Source: Coix lacryma-jobi var. lacryma-jobi
Taxonomy: Eukaryota > Streptophyta > Magnoliopsida > Poales > Poaceae
NCBI GenBank assembly: GCA_009763385.1
Contig: CM019827.1
Span: 114,665,204 to 114,729,203, forward strand
Reading direction: 5' to 3'
DNA: 64,000 bases
Part shown: positions 10,031-22,029 of the stretch, in pieces
Position numbering within the stretch: position 1 is the stretch's first letter
Layout: every line of letters starts with the position of its first letter
The notes under the pieces: generated by a model
What the model was told of the DNA's origin: nothing
What the model saw: only the letters and a program-made list of their open reading frames with translations
Databases searched by the model: none
Translations under genes and position numbers: made by a program

Positions 10031-12180
10031 TCGCGCGTTTTCGTTCGCGGCTCGTTCGTTCTTGATCGGATTTGAGTTCCGTCTTTTGGGTTGGCTTTCT
10101 AGGGTTGTCTAGTGTCCCGCTGTGCTTCTAGGAAGCATCCACCCTACATCTAGGGTCGTGGACATTAGCAAGCTCTAGGTTTCGCTTTTGGGGTTGATCT
10201 TGGGACAGTGGCATCTAGTTTCCGAAAGGAAATTTTTGAAGCTCCCATTCACCCCCCCTCTGGTCGCTTTCGGGTAGCTTCTCGGTCCTTCAAGCTCTAG
10301 TATCAAATTGAAGATCATTTGGAAGAAAGAAAAGGACTCAAAGAGGAATTCAAAGTCACATTTCAATAAGAGTTCAAATGGATCAATCAAGCAAAGTCAA
10401 TTCAAGTGAGTATCAAGGATGATTCTTTGGAGAGAGATCACTTCTCCCTTTTGTAGGGGCTTGCCGCCTTTTGTAGGTTAACCGAGCATGATGCTTGGAA
10501 GGCTAACATGGAAGTGGTGATCTAGAGTATCATTGGAGATGCTTGGTTGGAGAAATCAAGAGATTGATCAAGAAAGAAAGCAAGCAACACCCAAGATAGA
10601 AAAGCAAATCATGACAATTCAAGTGGTATTCATATGCAAGCTATGTTCAAATGAAGAAGCAAGCCAACCACAACAAGATAATGCACTTAATCATATGAGT
10701 GAAGATTTGTTCTATCAATTGGTATATATTGGTCTTCACCATGGACTTCACATTGCTATTTGGAGCTTAATTGGAATCAAAATGACTATCCTCTACTCCA
10801 AGATAGCAAAGGTATCATTGTAATGTGCATGATCATTTCATCCCTTACTAGTATGCGGTTAGTGCATATAGTACGTGCTCAATAGGATCATGCATAACAA
10901 ATAACAAGTTTAAATTCATAAGCTTACCACTATTGCTTGATTTATTATATGATCTAGTGGTTAGTATGTGAATTTGTTCATGAGCTAGTGAACCCAAGTA
11001 CTTGATCTAGAAGATGAACATTCAAGTGTCTAATTCAACATGAGTAAGATAACCATTGAAAGATGTGTGAAGAAGCTTACTCTAGAGTAAACCGAGTTAG
11101 ATATCTTATGCAAGATTGCCTAGTTCAAGTCACAAATGAGAAGCTCATGAAGACGACAAGAGTTCAAGAAGAAGACAATAATGCAAATGGATATCAAGTT
11201 TAAACTTCCATTCAAGTGGTATCCTACAAGACTTCAAGTGATCCTCAACTATAAGTGATCAAATCAAGCAAAGCATCCCTCTCCAACAAGAGCTCAAGTT
11301 TATCAATTGGATGACCCATGCTATGACATAAGGGAGGTGCCCCACCTAGTGGTATCAAGGTCAAAGATCCTTCAAGTGGGTTTCATTCCAACACATATCG
11401 TAGTGTCCGTCAAAAATGAAGCTTAAAGTGTCAACCATCTACCCTAGTGTCACCCTTTGTGAGAAAAGAGCATACCTTTTATGGTCATTGATGACAAAGG
11501 GGGAGAAGTTATGGAAAAGATATGTCAATTATGATATGTCAAGGACAAAGAGGGAGAAAAGAAGATGGACATGGATCAAGAGGGAGCAAGATTGAAGGAT
11601 CAAAATTCTTGGACAATGAGAGCACACAAGTAGGGGGAGCAAGCTCATGAACTTGGTTGTTGCATTTGATATGTGCATAATCATGTGCTTGCTTGCATTG
11701 CATAAGTTTTAAAATTTTATATGCATGCTTGTGTGGTGTATGCTAGTTATAGGATTTAATTGATGAATTGATAACTAGCATGCATAGGTTAATAGCTAGA
11801 CTTGTGCTTTTAATGCAAAACTAGACCCTTGCTATTAATGTTGATCTCACGGGGTTTTCTAGTTTTTATGATGTCTAGCTACTCTTCGATGCTAAGGATG
11901 AATCAAAATGTGGTATGCACGCTTCAAAGGTAAAATTTCACTTAGCATCACTTAGTAGTGCTAACACTCCCACAAATTTCATATTTATGCATGTGTGCAA
12001 GCTTGAAACCAAACCATTTGAGCACACATGTAGGGGGAGTTAACACTACAAAGTTGGGTTGTATGGTGCTTATCCAAATTCTCTTATATGGTCTTAATGT
12101 TGGATAAGTAACATAGAATCCAAAGAGCTTAATTTCCATATCTTTGTAGAGTTGTCATCAATTACCAAAAAGGGGGAGAT

Positions 12181-14466
12181 TGAAAGGTCCTAGTTTGGTT
12201 TTGGTAATTGAGTGACAACTTTAGGTGGACTAATGGTGTTTGAAGTAAATTACACAGGTGATTAGTCCATAGGTGATCATGTGTGAGCAACATATGCCAT
12301 AGAGGTGAAATGGCTTGGAAGATGTTGCAAGGCTCATACATGTGATGAAGGAGCTTATTGCATATGTGACATGACATGTGGTCATATGGCTAAGATGGAG
12401 AAGATCAAGGCAAGACTTGGCTTGATGGACCGGTTGCGAAGGTGAAGGGCAAGTTGAGGCTTTGAAGCCGTTGGTACCGAGTGTCGGGAGGCTTAAGCAA
12501 GACTTGGCGCCGAAGGACTGAAGCGATGGTGAAGAGCAAGTGATGTCAAGATCGATGGACCATGGAGGCCATGTGATGATATGAAGTGGATCATATCATT
12601 TGAAGATAGGTTGGTGCATGTGTTGCATCAACACCAAAGGAGATGAAATGGAATGCGCAAGGCAAAGGTATATTTGTAGGGCATTTCATTTCACCGGTCA
12701 TAGGTGTGTAGAGAAGATTATGACCGGGTTTAGGATAGATGGCCGTACTATTAAGAGGAGCAAACTTGTTTGCATATCGGTCATCTAGTGCCACTTGAGC
12801 GATCTAACTTTGCGATGTTTCTAAGATCGAGTGGCGTTATGAGTGAAAGAGAAAATCCTTTGAAAATGATTGTGAAAATGCTAACACACTTGCACATGAT
12901 GTTGTACTCTTGTTGGTGTTAGCACATTTGCAAAGGAGAAGTTGTTGGAGTTGGTTTGGATCAAAACAGAGGAGAAAATGGAGTTTTCTGTGGATGGTCG
13001 GTGGTACCGACCAGGGTGGTCGGTGGTACCGCCCATAGGTGCTGCGTGCAGCCTTCTCTGTAATGGGGCGTTTTTGGCCTGGCGGTGGTACCGCTATTAC
13101 CTCGGTACTACCGCCGGCGGTGGTACCGACCGGACGGTCGGTGGTACCGTGGCCCTGAGGAGTTTCGCGAGGCTCTCTGTTGTTTTTGAAAATGGCTTGC
13201 CGGTAGTACCGTCATTACCTCGGTACTACCGCCCACGGTGGTACCGACGCAAGGTCGGTAGTGACTGGTTTTTCACAGAGCTCTCTGGTCGCGGCGATTT
13301 TTGGCCTGGCGGTAGTACCGCCATTACCTCGGTACTACCGACCTCGGAGGTACCGACCAGAGTCGGTACTTCGCCTTAATCAGCGGGTTGTGAGGAAACG
13401 GCTAGTTTGACCAAGGCCGGTACTACCGCCCAGGAGGGGCCGGTACTACCGGCAAAGCGCAAAAAGGTGGGGATCGGGCCGCCGCCCTCCCCCCTCTATA
13501 TATAGTCGTTGTGGCCGGCCCTAGGAAGGGGTCGGAGCACTCCAAAGCCTTGGTGGCTTGTGTGGATGTGCCTGGGAGCCTTCTAACTCGCTTGTGCTTG
13601 CTAGCGCGCGAATCTATTGCGAGTGAGCGATTCTAGTGCGTTGCTTTGAGAGATTGCATCGAGTGGCACTAGGTGTTCGAGTTGCAAGCCGGTGGTGCTT
13701 ATTACTCTTGGAGGTTGCCACCTCCTAGACGGCTTGGTGATCGAGTCTCCGTCGTGAAGCCCGCGTGAAGATTGTGCGTGGCTCCGGAGAAGGATTGTGA
13801 GGGGCATTGTGCTCGCCCCGCGGGGATCGCGAAGAGCAACTCTAGTGGATTGCGCGTGTCATTGAGTTACCCTCACTTGTGGGTGAGTTCTTGCGGCGCT
13901 CGAGTGTCGAGCTAGGTGTGGTGCCTATTAGCCGCCGAACTACCAAAGTGTGTGGTCGACACAACGGGGACTAGCTTGGTGGCAACCAAGTGAACCTCGG
14001 GGAAAAATCACCGTGTCAACATTGTCTACTCTTCTCGGTGGTTTGCAATCTCCATACATAAGCTTATATTTACTTTCATACATTTTGTGCTTGTGTAGCT
14101 ATCTAGTTTGTGTAGCTAAGTTGAGCTCTCTAATTTGGCCTGTGTAGCCTTGTTATTGAGCATTGCTAGTGAGCTTAGGCTTTGTGCTTTGCTTGCTAGA
14201 TTGTGTAGGAGCTCCCTCGTGCTTAAAGTACTAGTTGCATAGGATTGTGTGACCTTGCTTCTAGAATTGGTTAGGTGAGCTTTAGCTAGCCCGACACCTT
14301 ATTTGCATTGTTTAGGATCTTTTATAAGGTGTCATAGAGTATAAGTAGAGGGGTGTAGTCTTGGCTAGACCGATAGTTTTAATTCCGCATTTATTTCGGT
14401 TAGCCGGTGCGATTAATTTTAAAAAGGACTATTCACCCCCCTCTAGTCCGCCATCTCGACCCTTCA
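12181..14466 (+). repeat. 3' LTR of the remnant (2,286 bp)
   Basis: Starts TGAAAGGTCC after AAAAAGGGGGAGA and ends GACCCTTCA, a short terminal inverted repeat. Matches the LTRs at 27992-30304 and 35156-37470. Holds a cluster of CGGTGGTACCG and CGGTACTACCG palindromes at about 12990-13450 and TATATATAG near 13496 as a possible TATA box. Confidence 0.9.
12990..13450 (+). repeat. Palindromic CGGTGGTACCG / CGGTACTACCG cluster
   Basis: About a dozen dyads centred on GGTACC or GTACTAC, spaced irregularly upstream of the TATA-like site. Equivalent clusters lie at about 28810-29270 and 35970-36430 in the other LTRs of this family. Confidence 0.8.
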
Positions 14467-14972
14467 CCCTTTTTCTTTTCAAGTTGTGTATATGACCTCA
14501 AAACGAAACTTTGTTACTTATTTGACCTTCCGTTAGATTTGAGGGCATAACGGTGTTAAGTATTGGGTAAAAAGACCATTTTGCCCCTGCGCCTAAAAAA
14601 TAAAAAAATAATATATATATATGTATGTATATATAAACAGTATATATATAAACAATATATATAAAAACAATATATATCTAAACAATATATATATGAACAA
14701 TATATATATATATAAACAGTATATATACTATTTATAATATATATATACTTTATATAATATATATATATATACTGTTTTATACACTATTTTTTTAGGTGCA
14801 GGGGTAAAATGGTCTTTTCACCCAACACTTAACACCGTTATGCCCTCAAATCTAACGGAAGGCCAAATAAGTAACAAAGTTTTGTTTTGAGGCCATATAC
14901 AAAACTTCAAAAGAAAAAAGGTCACATAAATAACTAGAGTTTTTTTTTGAGGGCCAAATAAATAATTCTCCC
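14467..14972. mobile_element. Foldback MITE with AT microsatellite loop, left arm cut by the copia insertion
   Basis: 14467-14600 is the reverse complement of about 14790-14925; both arms carry the stretch reading CCATTTTGCCCCTG. The loop (14601-14785) is almost pure TATA repeats. The right arm runs on to about 14972 with sequence that has no partner on the left. The missing partner must lie left of the copia element that ends at 14466, so that element inserted inside this MITE. Superfamily not assigned. Confidence 0.75.
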
Positions 14973-15907
14973 ATGGTTATTTATGCCACTGTGTAATGGT
15001 TACCGTGTAAACCAGAACGCTGTGCTACCAAGAAGTTTGCACACATGCTTAACGTGAGAAGCCGCGTAACCTATGAAGGCAGGCATCTACAGTACAGTAG
15101 TCTGCAGATTTACCAGATCACTGTGGCTCCATTCTCTATATATATACCACCCCGTAGAAGGGGCGCGGTTAATTATTCAGATAATGATGAGATAACTCGG
15201 TGGCCTGGCATTAGTTTTCAGACAGGTGTCCGCTTTTGCAGATGTCTTTCTTCGATTGAGTAATTGAACATTGAAGAAACCATCCCATAGCTGGTGCCTG
15301 GCCTGGCAGAGCAGTAATCTTGAATTGATACGTGTACGAGGACTCCTTGAACACCCAAGAATTTTTTTTATTGGAGAATATAAGAAGTATTTGGAAGTCT
15401 TAATGGTCCCCTTTCCAGCAGAGTGAGAAAATATCATCCCCAATGAAATAATAGTGGATTGAAAAAGGATAGGTCACTCCTTTATTTAAGGGGTTGAAGA
15501 CTATAATTTGAGATCTTTAGCCGTCTCCTCTCAAGTCTCTGCTCTCTAGTAAAAAATTGGCTTCGTCTTTGCAACAAAATTTGTCTTCAGGCTGCTCTTC
15601 GAAACGGGGTTAGTAGAATATGCATCATTGAATATGTATGCTTTTTATTTAAATCAAGAGTTGATTAATGCTTGTCAGTAGAGAGAGTTGGTATTCGTAC
15701 CAAGAGAGTTTCATCTAGATGAAACTCATTTATTCTCTCACTTCTTAAATACACCACCATGTCACCAACCATGCCTATGTGGCAACTTATTTAATGCAAA
15801 TGAAACTCTCATTGAGATTAGCCTCAGAGTATCAGTCCGAGGTGATAAATCAACAACAACGCTGCATCTGCATGTGTTCATCGCATACATACACCGATAC
15901 ACCAACA
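14973..15907. other. Intergenic host DNA (3' flank of the uL15m locus before the insertions)
   Basis: No supported gene. A hairpin TTGGTA-TTCG-TACCAA lies at 15688-15703, and a perfect 22-bp palindrome (arms GAGTTTCATCT/AGATGAAACTC) at 15706-15727. The segment 15680-15840 resembles a common grass MITE-like repeat, but its ends were not resolved. Confidence 0.6.
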
Positions 15908-15919
15908 GATCGAGATGCT
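15908..15919 (+). repeat. LINE target-site duplication, left copy
   Basis: GATCGAGATGCT, identical to 49851-49862. It brackets the LINE coding material, as expected for target-primed reverse transcription. Confidence 0.8.
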
Positions 15920-16832
15920 GAGACAGGGCGACCCTATGTCGCCTATCTTATTTAACATCGTTGCTGATATGTTAGCTCTTCTTATTAATAGAGCAAAAGC
16001 CGATGGTCAAATAAGAGGTATCATCCCAGACCTTATTGATCATGGTCTGTCTATTCTGCAGTATGCTAATGATACTATTATTTTTCTCGATCACGATCCA
16101 GAGCAGGCAAAGAATCTAAAGCTTTTGCTATGCGCCTTTGAACAGTTATCTGGGCTAAAGATTAATTTTCATAAAAGTGAAATTTTTTGCTACGGAGCAG
16201 CCAAAGAGATGGAATCCTATTATACTACTCTGTTTGGGTGCAATGCAAGGGAGTATCCCTTGAGATATTTAGGAATCCCTATGCACCACAGACAACTCTT
16301 AAATTCTGATTGGAGAAAGATCGAAGAGCGTTTTCAACAAAAACTCTTTTGTTGGAAAGCAAAATATTTGTCTTACGGAGGAAGACTAATCCTGCTTAAT
16401 TCTGTACTAAGCAGCCTAGCCATGTTCATGATGTCTTTCTTTGAGATTCCTAAAGGAGTACTCAAAAAACTTGACCATTTCAAATCAAGGTTTTTCTGGC
16501 AAGGTTCCTCCGATAAACATAAATATAGACTTGTCAGATGGGACATCTTGTGTCGTCCTAAAGAACAAGGGGGTCTAGGCATCCTGGATTTACATTTACA
16601 CAACAAATGCCTATTGACCAAATGAGTGGTTAATTTACTAAACTCAGATGGCATGTGACAGTCGATGCTGAAGAAAAAATACTTATATTCTAAGACTCTT
16701 TCGCAAGTGACAGCCAAACCAAATGACTCCCATTTTTGGAGAGGCCTCATGCGTATCAAAGATGAGATTTTGGCTATAGGTTCTTTCGATATCAAAGATG
16801 GGACCAATACGAGGTTCTGGGATGACACCTGG
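15920..16832 (+). pseudogene. LINE reverse transcriptase, 5'-truncated, first part
   Basis: Non-LTR (L1-type) reverse transcriptase entering at the conserved RQGDP motif. Everything N-terminal (endonuclease and early RT blocks) is missing, as in typical 5'-truncated LINE copies. The catalytic motif reads YANDT, so one of the paired aspartates is Asn. The motif for the following fingers/thumb region (PLRYLGIPMH) is clear. A TGA ends the frame at 16623-16625 and a second TGA follows near 16656. Coding similarity continues to 16832, where a gypsy LTR interrupts it; the frame resumes at 48913. Dead copy. Confidence 0.88.
16828..16832. repeat. Target duplication CCTGG of the gypsy element, left
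   Basis: CCTGG directly before the TG of the LTR; repeated at 48908-48912 after the other LTR. Confidence 0.9.
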
Positions 16833-18049
16833 TGTCGGAGTTTCGACCCCGGGGGTCTGACACCAACGAGTAATATGATCGCGTGCTCTCTTCCTGGATG
16901 GTGATGCAAGATGACACAAGGATTTATCCTGGTTCGGGCAAAGAAGGCCCTACGTCCAGCGGACGGGATGGTTCTTGTATTACTTGCACCTAAGTGCTTG
17001 TACAGGGGCAATACAAGCTCAACGAGCGTGGACCAGGGTCCGGACTCGTGCGTGTGTGTGGCGTTATATGGACTTGCGAAGCGGGTCCTTACGTGTGCGT
17101 GAAGGGCCTTGGTGTCCCCTTTTATAGAACAAGAGGAGGCCAGGGTTACACGGGGTTACACAGGGTTACACAGGAGTCGGGGATGTACAACGCCCAATAC
17201 GGCGGAGGGTAGGAATGTTGTCTTGTCGAGGTCACTGGAGTTGACGTGGGGGTTGCTGTTGAGGCGTCCTTGAAGCGTGGCCTCCATCCCAGGTGTGGAT
17301 GTGGAGGCGTGGCGACGTGGAGGCCGTACAGCGCCCATTCCGGTACGTACAAGTCGTGGCAGAGTCCCTCCGGGTCTTGGGGTACCTATCCTCCAATGAC
17401 ATGAAAGTCGTTAGGGCTCGAGGGGCGCCGGGCCGGCCTCGAGGTGGCGTCTACGGGGGGCTCGAGCCCCATAGGTATGGGCAAGTCCCGGTAAACTCGG
17501 TCATACAGTGGGTTTCCAGGCCTCGAGACGTGGTTCGAGTGCTCAATAGTGCAGGGTATGGCCGAGCAGTGCTGTACTTTTGCCTTTTTGTCCATGCTTG
17601 TGGTGAAAATGAGATTTGACCTGGGCTCCGGTTTACTGTGGCTCACATCATGTGCCAGAGGACGTGACCGGAGTAGGTGAATGCATTAAATGCGCAGTAT
17701 GGGGCTGGTATCCGACGTCTGGCGCCGCTCGAGGAGGGCGTGATGCGTCTCGAGAGATAGGCTGCCATGCTAGAGAGGCTCGAGATCCCCGCGTGGGGTC
17801 TCAAGAAACAGTGTACGGCTGTAACGGGTTCGAGGCGTATGTGCCAGGGCTCGAGGGGTAGGCTACCATGGGGCGTACAGTAAGGCTTTGGCGGGCCCGG
17901 GCTCCCCAGTGATGGGCCGACGCTTGCAGGCCTCGAGGGGTTGGCTTTTTAGAAGGTTAGACTTGCTAGGTTTGTTATTAATTGGTGTTCTAGGTTTAAC
18001 CTATTTGTTTTGCGTTGATTGGGGGTACCCCTTTTGTGGACCCCCGACA
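16833..18049 (-). repeat. Gypsy LTR, left copy (3' LTR of the minus-strand element)
   Basis: 1,217 bp, TGTCGG...CCGACA. Aligns end to end with 47756-48907, except for about 56 extra bp near 17461-17516 and many transitions. Carries TATAAAAG on the minus strand at 17119-17126. Confidence 0.93.
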
Positions 18050-18092
18050 GTAGCCCCCGAGCCCTTGTTCGAGTGCTGGCACTCGAGCAGGG
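18050..18092 (-). other. Gypsy polypurine tract and interior edge
   Basis: Read on minus, AAGGGCTCGGGGGCTAC directly precedes the LTR, a form typical of this group. The target duplication CAGGG of the nested element (18088-18092) ends this segment. Confidence 0.7.
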
Positions 18093-21000
18093 TGTAACAC
18101 CCCGGATTTTTAATTAATTAAAATAAATTAGAATTTAATAAGAAAATGGCCAAAACCCTAGATGGAGGAAAATTCTAACCAGATGTTTGTTGCATTCATG
18201 CCGTTGCATAATTTTTATTGGGTGAAAAAGAATTTATTAAACCCGAATAGGGCGAATCGAATTTATTCTATTTAGAAAAGCAATGAAATGATTTATAAAA
18301 GTTTGCAAAATCAAACTCAAATTTTATTTACAAAACCTAGAAAAATATTTCCAAAAAAATTTCAAAATTTATTTGGTTTCAAATGATTTGATTTTGAACT
18401 CAAAAGTTTTGCAAAAGATTTGAAATCAAAAAGGAAATAAAAGAAAAGGAAAGGCAAAAGGGCCTCAACTTTCCCCCATTCCTCCCAGTCGGCCCACTCC
18501 CTCTCCATGTCGGGCCGGCCTCCTCCCTCCCTCTCCCGGCCGGAGCCCACTCCTCACGGCGGCCCGCTTCGCTCTCCCCCTCTCATCGCACGCAGGCCCG
18601 CATCGGCGTCGGCCCGTTGCCTTTTCCCCTTCGGGCCTTTCCCCAGCTCCCCCTTGCCCCAGCCCAAGTCGGTTGCCGACTTCCCTCTCTCCGGCCCATC
18701 GCTCCCAGCGGCCCGCGCGCACCTCACCGCTCCTCCTCCCTTCACTCGCTGCCAGCCGGGACCCACGACCAGTGACGCTGACCTGTGGCCCCTCCTTGTC
18801 AACGTCGTCCCCTTCCCTCGGATCCCCATCTCCTCTATGCCTACTCTGTTCAACCGTGCGGCCGAGATGGCCGGGAATCCTAGCCCCACCGACCCGATCA
18901 AGGAGCCCCACCCGACTCCCCCGCCCTTCGCGCTCCACCCGTAGCCGCCGCACCGTGACCCCGCCTCGCTCACATCACACCACACGCGGCCGCCATAATC
19001 AGAGCGCTGAGCTCGCCCACCGTTCGCCCCTCACCTCTCTGCCTTTAAAGCCTAGGCCACACCAAGTCACCGAGACTAGGCACCCTCCTTCCCGTGTTCC
19101 CCGCGCCGCACCGACTGCATCCAACCAGATGGGTCCTCCCCTCCCCGAGACTTCCGCTGCCCCGGATCAGCAGAGCCGCCCTTGCCGCTCCGCAGAGCTC
19201 TTTCCGCCATCCCTCCCTCCCTCCTCTGCATACTTGAAGCTCGACAAGGCACTAGCATCTGCACGCCGCACCCAACCAGCCACTCATCGCCACCCCTGCT
19301 TCACCCCATCGTCGTCACTACCGGAGCCGAGAGCAAGCGTCCGCCTCCGCCGTCGACACCCCTTCTCCGGTCCTCAATCGACGGCGAGACCTCCACATTC
19401 GAGCCCGCGGTGAGCTACCCGTTCGATCCCTCCCTTTTTCTCCCTCTCTTGTGTCCCGTAGCACAGTGCCGAACCACTTCGGGGCGTGCCGGCAATGGCG
19501 CCGCCGCGCCTGCCGTGGATCCGCCGTGCCCAAGACCACCGTCGGGCGACCCTTTGTTCCCCCTTGATCCTAGACCATCAGATCCGAGTCCATCGGCCAG
19601 GATTAGAAAACCCTGTGAAGGGGTATGAACCAGGTTCGCGTTTCAGTGGACGTGGTCTACGGCGCCGGCTCCCTCGCGTCCACGGCGGCCGTGGTGCACC
19701 ACACCAATAGAATGGCGCCACCTGGGTTCCACCTCAGCGCCACGCAGCACCTGCGCAACCGCACACACCCTCTCTTCCCCATCTAATCTAGACCGTCTGA
19801 TCTGGATCGGGCGATCTAGATCAGAAGATACCCCTTCGCGGCACCTTTTGCTAAAGAGTCCCTCAGTTTTCATCGAATTAACCCGCGCTCCAAACAGTGC
19901 TGTGCACTGAGTCTAGACAAAATCACGTTCCAGCCCCTGCAGTTTTGCAAAAATGAGGCCCGGTCCTGCAGCATTTTCTTTTCAGATTTGATTTATTTAA
20001 ATTGCGAAAATGAGTTCAAAGTATTTACAGTTTTGCCACCCGATTTCAAATGCCCATAACTTGCTCATTTTAACTCCGATTTGACCCGTTCAACTTGCGT
20101 TAGTTTCATAATTTCGTTCTCTACGCAGTAGAACTGTTGGTTTACTGTTTTGATACTGTTTATTGTACTGTTTCTTATTTTGCTTTGTATGTGCCATGTA
20201 TGTTGATTGGGCCAGAGAGTGCGGAGTACGAGGACGCTCCCGACCCTTCCTGTGACCGTGCAGATTCGACCCAGCCCGAAGGCAAGTGTCCTTGAACATC
20301 TTGCACCTACTTAATTTTACTTTTGGTACTAGAGTAGTTAGATCTTGTAGATGCATGCTTGTCATTAATTTGAATCCCATGTTAGGGTTTACTAGAATTT
20401 GTATATATTATCCTTGTCGCCTGTTTTGGGATGTTCGGGTAGATGTTTTGCTTAGCCCTGCAGTCAAGGTTGGGTTGGGAGGTAAATATTATTAATCTTG
20501 ATTAATGAACTATGAAACAGGGTGGATATGGTAATTTTTTGTAGTAACATGGTTATTAGGTAAATCCGGCAGGATGGAACCGTATTGGTGGTTTTGTGCC
20601 GTGGGACTCGGCAGCTGCTTTTGGTTTTGGTTCGGGGCTCGTGCTAGACATATCATGCCTGGATCCCTAGGACCCGGTTCTTGGACAAGTAACCCGGCAA
20701 TACAGCACAACCATGAGATCTGGATGGGCTGGACCTGGCTAATTAATTAGTTTTCCTCTAAGTTATGCTACACGGGGTTTGTTTAGTGGCTCAAGAGGGG
20801 TCCCTTGGGGTCGTTGACTTATGGACAGGGGAGAAACCTTAGAGTACGTGTAACACAGACTTGGAGGGACTTTGTAAAGGCCTTGCAGTGCAACCTGCTA
20901 TGCACCTTGGCAGTGTTTAGCGTGACGGGACCTGCACGACTCATGGGTAACGATGTGCAACCTCTGCAGAGTGTAAAACTGATATATCAGCCGTGCTCAC

Positions 21001-21740
21001 GGTCACGAGCGGGCTTGGACTTCTTCGAGATTAGTTGGTTACTGGTTACTGTTTCGGGTCATCTGATGGACTTCGGGTGTGGGTACTTGGTGCGACTCCA
21101 GGTGCGGTTGCTTGGTGTGACTCCAAGTGTTGGTTACTCGGTGCGACTCCGAGCGTGGTCTTACTCGGTGCGACTCCGAGTGTTGTTGCTTTTCTACAGA
21201 GTCTGTCTATAACCTAGTAAATAGGTGCATAGGATTAATAGGATTAATAGGGTGTGTCGCTTTAGGCGCTTGGGTCAAACAAGACAGCCTACCTTTGTTA
21301 TTAGCCTCATACGCATATATTTCCTACACTTGCGGAGTACATTTCGATGTACTCACCCTTCCTCTTTGTCCCCCTGCTACCCCACCCAGACGCTGGCGAT
21401 TACGGAGACGCTGGTGGCTACGTTCACGAGGAGCCGGAGTATCCAGAGGACGGTGGCTTCGACCCTGACGACCTGTACTAGGATGGCGCTACCCCCGGTC
21501 GACCTTCCTGTGGAGATGGAGTCCAGACTTCCGCGACTACTTCAGAGTCTTCATTAGAGTTAGATGTCGAGAGAGTCTGTACTTTTTCTTTCAGACCCGA
21601 GGGTCATTTATGTAATAATATTCGATATATTAATAAAAGCATTGTTTTGATATTTACTATGATGTGGATATATGTATGAAAATTGATCCTGGCATACATA
21701 TATTGTGCTCCAATTTTGTTCTTAAAATTGGGGTGTCACA
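18093..21740 (+). repeat. LTR 1 of the 7.6-kb element
   Basis: AT-rich first 400 bp, a GC-rich core (about 18480-19800), then mixed sequence. Contains four short dyads at 21085-21181 and a perfect hairpin GAGTACATTTCGATGTACTC at 21335-21354. ORFs in the core (such as 18673-19413) are low-complexity Pro/Ser/Arg translations of GC-rich DNA and are not called. Confidence 0.93.
21085..21181 (+). repeat. Four short dyads in LTR 1 (matching set at 25022-25118)
   Basis: Units at 21085-21103, 21110-21128, 21136-21154 and 21163-21181. Arms are CTTGG/CCAAG in unit 2 and CTCGG/CCGAG in units 3-4, around a GTGCGACT-like centre; unit 1 is imperfect. Confidence 0.75.
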
Positions 21741-22029
21741 GAGTGGTATCGGAGCCGTGTTGACCGTAGGACGCTACCCTAGTCAGTCGTCGAGTTTACA
21801 AAACTATTTTTAAAAGCCTAACCCTTTTTCCCACTTCTGTAGCCTCTCTCTACTGAAAATTCAAACTTTGTTTCAAAGTAGGTCCTCCAATAGTAGGATG
21901 CCCACCATAAATTGTTGAACTCGTAGCACGTTGATTGACATGTGCTGGTGCTCTTGTTTGATTTGCTTCTTTGTATTGACTGTAGCCTCCCCGAATCTCG
22001 GGACGAGATTCCAGTTAAGGGGGTAAGCT
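21741..22029 (+). other. 289-bp interior with PBS and PPT
   Basis: PBS TGGTATCGGAGC at 21744-21755, then a leader. The final 60 bp include CCCGAATCTCGGGACGAG and a PPT-like GTTAAGGGGGTAAGCT at 22014-22029, just before LTR 2. No ORF. Confidence 0.85.

Larger units (their letters stand above)
1..10292 (+). mobile_element. Sirevirus-like Ty1/copia LTR retrotransposon (5' end outside window)
   Basis: Seen: bases 1-477 recur almost exactly at 9818-10292, differing only in the length of a C tract, so they are the tail of the 5' LTR and the end of the 3' LTR. Between them lie a PBS, gag, pol in Ty1/copia order (protease, integrase, RT, RNase H) and a 1.65-kb post-pol region with several polypurine tracts. 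A large gag, a long 3' interior, multiplied PPTs and dyad repeats in the LTR are known traits of the Sirevirus genus. The sequence just after the 3' LTR (from 10293) matches 33293 onward in another copia family, so this element landed inside a copy of that family. Inferred 5-bp target duplication: AGCTC at 10293-10297; its partner is left of the window. With a 2.16-kb LTR the full element would start about 1.7 kb left of base 1. Confidence 0.9.
8129..10292 (+). repeat. 3' LTR of the Sirevirus-like element (2,164 bp)
   Basis: Begins TGCGGATACATGG right after the PPT and ends CCTTCA, where similarity with 1-477 also ends. The start is inferred from the PPT and the TG, since the matching 5' LTR start is outside the window. 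It contains a seven-unit hairpin array (8530-8787), a TATA-like box (8980-8987), and a block of ACCGGACGC dyads (about 9580-10030). Confidence 0.85.
10293..14466 (+). mobile_element. Remnant of gag-only copia family: 3' interior and 3' LTR
   Basis: 10293-12180 aligns with 33293-35155 of the complete element at 27992-37470, and 12181-14466 with its LTRs. The left part of this copy lies beyond the Sirevirus-like element that interrupts it, outside the window. No ORF of note in the interior. Polypurine tracts occur near 11498, 11631, 12031 and 12170. It diverges clearly from the complete copy, so it is an older family member. Confidence 0.88.

Noticed and set aside
18673..19413. 246-residue ORF in LTR 1, repeated at 22610-23350
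   Set aside because: Pro/Ser/Arg-rich translation of GC-rich LTR sequence, overlapping ORFs in several other frames; no domain.
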